DNA of 64,000 nt, from the NCBI GenBank assembly GCA_015066225.1, contig SVOT01000008.1, positions 23,916-87,915 on the forward strand. The letters run 5' to 3'. Each line of letters opens with the position of its first letter. Position 1 is the first letter of the stretch. The stretch comes from Oscillospiraceae bacterium. GTDB taxonomy: Bacteria > Bacillota > Clostridia > Oscillospirales > Acutalibacteraceae. Both the position numbers and the translations under genes were made by a program. The notes under the pieces were generated by a model. That model did no database searches. It was not told where the DNA came from and was given only the letters and a program-made list of their open reading frames with translations. Shown here one piece after another: positions 60,805-64,000 of this stretch.

Positions 60805-63627
60805 GTGATTTCGGGAATGTTAAAAGTAGATGAGGCAATTTATGAAAGCAACAAGATTATTTGTCGCCAAATCAGTCGTTTGGGCGAATCAACACGCGGA
60901 GAGGTTTCTCAAGAAGTTTTGGAATCTTTGCGCCATTTTGTAGAACACATCATTCTTAAAGAATATGCTAACGGTGGAGATATTGAAGACACTCACGAGA
61001 ATCTAAAAGCCGCGGTTAAGTACGTAAAAAACGAGCCGCAGTTAATACACTTATCTAGATTTCACCACTTCCTTCAAGTATCATCATCTCATCGTGTGCT
61101 CAAAGAACACAATGCCGAGAGACTCATGATAAGATACTATGAATATTTGTTCCGAATCAGGAAATTTCTATATGACAAATACTCTATGGTGGTACTCGAA
61201 AACCTAGAACAATTCCCTTTAGACACTAATGATGAACTCACAGAATACTATACTAAAATTGCTACCGTAGTTGATAGGTATAATGCTCCTATTCATGGCG
61301 GATTCCGTTACGATAGGTTTTACGTTCAAAAAATCAAACCATTTTTCATCAATAACAAAATATATTACGAAGTTGCATTTGTCCCTGCAAATGACACTGC
61401 AAGTAAAACCGACAGCATCATTGCTTTTACAGACATGGAAATTACCAGTTACTACGCGGTCAAGTTTGCTATAGCTGACAATAGCATTGAGTTTTTTGAT
61501 CAGCGTATGCCAATTCGTGTTATTGTCGATTGGGAGGTTAATATTCGCCCCTGTGAGTTAAAAAATTTCAATAGAATTCTTGACAATTCACTAAGAGACT
61601 ACGGCTCAGCAGAACAACGCAATATCAGTCAATTCCTTACTAAAACAGGCCTCAGCTTATCAGAAGTAATAATGTTCTCCGATGAGGCCTTTGCTAAACT
61701 CAGAAGCCAACTTGTTCCTTCGACAAAAGCCATCCACTTTTTTGATTGTCTTGAAAAATGTCGCGATATAATAAAACAAAACGCACCCGGAAGCAATATA
61801 CTGCGATACTTGTTGCACCATCTAACCAATCGTGTACTTAGGAAGCAATATAAAGATATCTGGTACTATGATCGTTTTGAAAACAAATACGTACATGTAG
61901 GAAAAAACAGCAATCTTTCTGATCTTTATTTGGACAACAAATGTATCCCTTTTGACGAGATGCCTTTCTGTTCTGGATTAAAAAATCACGTTCCCAGCTT
62001 ATCGGATTTGTTTGATTGCCTTGATGTAAAGGGACGTGAGCACGAGCTTTTGGCTTGGGTCGTCCAAAACAATACAGAAAGAGAAAACATTCTATTTACG
62101 CCGCTCGAAAAAACGGAGGATGGCAAATATAAGCTTGACAACTTTGATGATGTGGAATCCCTGGTTGCCACTTACAATCAGCAGCTATACCATTCGGAGA
62201 AACAACAACTTCGCAAAATGGTTATAAAATATAATCATCTTTTCATCGAACATTACAAGGAAGATACTGTATCTATAATTAGGACAATAAAGAATCTTAC
62301 CCAAAATGGTATAGACAATTATACCAACATGGCAAACTATTGGATGCAGACAACCAATCAAGTCAATAGTGATGAGAAAAAAGCTGCTCTACTCAACATG
62401 TTTTCTCACTCGAAAGTTGCTCTCATATATGGCTCTGCCGGTACCGGAAAATCATACTTGATTAATCATATATCGAACATGTTTGCGAGCAAATCAAGAC
62501 TTTATTTAGCTCAAACCAATCCTGCTGTAAACAATATGAGAAGAAAAGTTACCGCATCTGCAAACAGTACTTTTATGACCATATCAAAGTTCACAAGCAA
62601 CAAATATAAGGGCAAGACAACCTTTGATATTCTAATAATTGATGAGTGTAGTACGGTAAACAATCAAGATATGAGAGAAGTCCTTGAACGAGCAAACTTC
62701 GAGTTGCTCGTGTTGGTTGGCGACACCTACCAGATTGAGTCAATAGAATTCGGAAATTGGTTTGATGCAGTACGGTTCTTCCTTCCTCAAACTGCAGTAT
62801 GTGAACTCACAACACCTTATAGAAGTGATTCTGCTGCTCTATTGAATGTTTGGAACGATGTCAGAAAAATGAATGGGGACATATATTATCTTCTTCAAAC
62901 TTATGGTTACTCTACCGATTTGGACAAATCAATCTTTGCTCCGGCTAGAGAAGGTGAGGTCGTTTTATGTCTCAATTATGGTGGTCTGTATGGCATAAAC
63001 AATATTAACCATTTCCTACAAGAAAGCAATACAGGCAAGGCAATATGGCGAGGAATACAACGTTATAAAGTAGGCGACCCTATCTTATTCAACGATGCGT
63101 CGGACAAGTTTTTCACTCGTACAGAAGATCAGCTTCCCGTGATTCATAACAATATGACTGGTCGTATTGTCGATTTTCTTTTGCTGAACGAGGGGAAAGC
63201 TACAGAAGGAATACAGTTTGATATAGAAATAGATCGACCACTCATAGACATGGATATGAAGGATATGGATTTTACCATAGTTGGAACTGCCGCTAACGGT
63301 AACTCTATCATTCGTTTTGTCGTTAATAAAAATAAGACCACAGACGAAGATGACGAAGGACCTTCAAAAGCCATTGTTCCTTTCCAAATTGCCTATGCAG
63401 TATCTATTCATAAGGCACAAGGCTTAGAATACGACTCGGTAAAAGTTATCATCACTGAAGAAATAGATGAATTGATAACCCATAGCATCTTCTATACCGC
63501 AATAACTCGAGCTAGAAAATCCCTGAAAATTTATTGGTCACAGCCTGTTGAAGAAAAAGTGTTATCTCAAATAAAGCCACAAGACCACAAAGAAGACGTA
63601 GCTTTACTAAGACTTGAAATGCCATGA
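60805..63627 (+). CDS. Large SF1 helicase (RecD/UvrD-like C-terminal module)
   Basis: A 940-residue protein. The first ~530 residues match nothing I recognise: a helical start, then a mixed region with VGKNSNLSDLYLDNKCIPFD. The rest is a superfamily 1 helicase: motif I IYGSAGTGKSYL, motif II ILIIDECST, motif III LVGDTYQIES, then a UvrD_C_2-like end with VSIHKAQGLEYDSVKV and FYTAITRARKSL. GTG start with GGAGGTG 7 nt upstream and a consensus promoter. Beside the defence island and flanked by boundary motifs, so a defence role is plausible but unproven. Confidence 0.75.
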   Translation: MISGMLKVDEAIYESNKIICRQISRLGESTRGEVSQEVLESLRHFVEHIILKEYANGGDIEDTHENLKAAVKYVKNEPQLIHLSRFHHFLQVSSSHRVLKEHNAERLMIRYYEYLFRIRKFLYDKYSMVVLENLEQFPLDTNDELTEYYTKIATVVDRYNAPIHGGFRYDRFYVQKIKPFFINNKIYYEVAFVPANDTASKTDSIIAFTDMEITSYYAVKFAIADNSIEFFDQRMPIRVIVDWEVNIRPCELKNFNRILDNSLRDYGSAEQRNISQFLTKTGLSLSEVIMFSDEAFAKLRSQLVPSTKAIHFFDCLEKCRDIIKQNAPGSNILRYLLHHLTNRVLRKQYKDIWYYDRFENKYVHVGKNSNLSDLYLDNKCIPFDEMPFCSGLKNHVPSLSDLFDCLDVKGREHELLAWVVQNNTERENILFTPLEKTEDGKYKLDNFDDVESLVATYNQQLYHSEKQQLRKMVIKYNHLFIEHYKEDTVSIIRTIKNLTQNGIDNYTNMANYWMQTTNQVNSDEKKAALLNMFSHSKVALIYGSAGTGKSYLINHISNMFASKSRLYLAQTNPAVNNMRRKVTASANSTFMTISKFTSNKYKGKTTFDILIIDECSTVNNQDMREVLERANFELLVLVGDTYQIESIEFGNWFDAVRFFLPQTAVCELTTPYRSDSAALLNVWNDVRKMNGDIYYLLQTYGYSTDLDKSIFAPAREGEVVLCLNYGGLYGINNINHFLQESNTGKAIWRGIQRYKVGDPILFNDASDKFFTRTEDQLPVIHNNMTGRIVDFLLLNEGKATEGIQFDIEIDRPLIDMDMKDMDFTIVGTAANGNSIIRFVVNKNKTTDEDDEGPSKAIVPFQIAYAVSIHKAQGLEYDSVKVIITEEIDELITHSIFYTAITRARKSLKIYWSQPVEEKVLSQIKPQDHKEDVALLRLEMP

Positions 63628-63703
63628 TAACGGGATGCCAGTTGACATTCTATTTTGAATACGTGCTCATGCACAGAACATCCTAATCTCTGGTTGCTCA
63701 ATC

Positions 63704-63731
63704 CCTTTTCTTTATCTACTGCGGTGCAATT
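63704..63731 (+). repeat. Module-boundary motif, copy 4
   Basis: CCTTTTCTTTATCTACTGCG followed by GTGCAATT; follows the helicase gene. Confidence 0.65.
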
Positions 63732-63776
63732 GTTGACATCCAAGTGAGCAGATATATTTGCGCATTTGGAATCATA

Positions 63777-63846
63777 ACCACCAGTAAACTGGTGGTTTGC
63801 TCTGCCCCTATAAGGGGCGAATGCTGGCTTAGCCCCTCGAAGGGGC
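63777..63846 (+). repeat. Hairpin cluster downstream of the helicase
   Basis: ACCACCAGT-aa-ACTGGTGGT (63777-63796), GCCCCT-ata-AGGGGC (63804-63818) and GCCCCT-cga-AGGGGC (63832-63846). Such end hairpins resemble termini of IS200/IS605-type elements, but no transposase is present, so this is only a possibility. Confidence 0.5.
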
Positions 63847-63879
63847 ACTGAAAGTTTAGCACCGCATTACAATCTCAAG

Positions 63880-63910
63880 CAGCCGCTCACGAGCGGCTGT
63901 TTATTTTTGC
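63880..63910. terminator. Intrinsic terminator
   Basis: CAGCCGCTC (63880-63888) pairs with GAGCGGCTG (63891-63899), then TTTATTTTTG on the plus strand. Confidence 0.8.
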
Positions 63911-64000
63911 TTACTTATTCTTGGCACCCGTAAACGGGTCTGTGTACTCTTTGAGGCTCAGTTGGTCTGCTGCGTAATCTTCTTCTAATTGGTTTCTTAT
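63911..64000 (-). CDS. C-terminal end of an unidentified protein (5' end outside window)
   Basis: The last 29 codons and TAA of a minus-strand frame that runs off the window edge. The peptide (NQLEEDYAADQLSLKEYTDP then FTGAKNK) has normal protein-like composition. It ends just before a terminator, which supports a real gene end, though that terminator's T run is on the other strand. Family not recognisable from this piece. Confidence 0.45.
   Translation of the reverse strand: MRNQLEEDYAADQLSLKEYTDPFTGAKNK

Overview
The window reads as the chromosome of an anaerobic, endospore-forming, low-to-mid GC Firmicute of class Clostridia, most likely a gut Oscillospirales/Ruminococcaceae-type organism. 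This is inferred from gene content: yabP-yabQ-divIC-yabR, spoIIR, rplU-prp-rpmA with a processed L27 extension, hrcA-grpE-dnaK-dnaJ under CIRCE, and class I two-subunit fumarase. No database search was run.

Positions 1-28.8 kb are mostly core genome. In order: the end of a GH13 alpha-glucosidase; a secreted polysaccharide deacetylase; an M14 carboxypeptidase - MFS transporter - HAD phosphatase operon; the sporulation/division cluster yabP-yabQ-divIC-yabR; a fumarase alpha subunit without its beta partner; spoIIR and ispE; a PHP phosphatase; an RluA-type pseudouridine synthase; the L21-Prp-L27 operon; the HrcA heat-shock operon; YlmH; an aldo/keto reductase; serC-serA; hpf; and a secreted metallophosphoesterase. 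Several gaps hold structured repeats. Three of these (19.8, 23.0 and 28.8 kb) are arrays of mini-hairpins joined by an 8-base linker that runs direct on the left half and inverted on the right half.

Positions 29.0-30.7 kb hold a tRNA cluster (Leu, Glu, Met on the minus strand; Gly, Arg on the plus strand) with divergent consensus promoters. tRNA-Glu, tRNA-Arg and tRNA-Pro (46.0 kb) are each followed by a terminator, an inverted piece of the tRNA, a hairpin-rich core, and a direct copy of the tRNA 3' end. At tRNA-Arg this unit is repeated about every 150 bp. At tRNA-Pro, four 168-bp units carrying the tRNA 5' end precede the intact gene.

Positions 30.7-45.2 kb form an accessory resistance/detoxification region. 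A two-gene ABC exporter and a 14-gene minus-strand operon (five GNAT acetyltransferases, four SAM methyltransferases, two P-loop kinases, GrpB, a histidine phosphatase and a TIM-barrel protein) each start from near-identical promoters. Each promoter is followed by a short leader peptide ORF with a Phe-Arg motif and an intrinsic terminator. This has the layout of ribosome-mediated attenuation, comparable to bmrBCD of Bacillus subtilis.

Positions 46.4-49.8 kb hold a second CIRCE-controlled heat-shock operon (hsp20-clpB) with a foldable 5' UTR. Positions 50.3-63.6 kb are a defence island: MerR/TipAS regulator, two small hypotheticals, a Hachiman-like pair (helicase + DUF1837), a Shedu-like DUF4263 nuclease, a peptide-deformylase-like protein, two C5 DNA methyltransferases with an HNH endonuclease and an XRE controller, and a divergent 940-residue SF1 helicase. 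A roughly 28-bp motif occurs four times in the same orientation at the boundaries of these modules.
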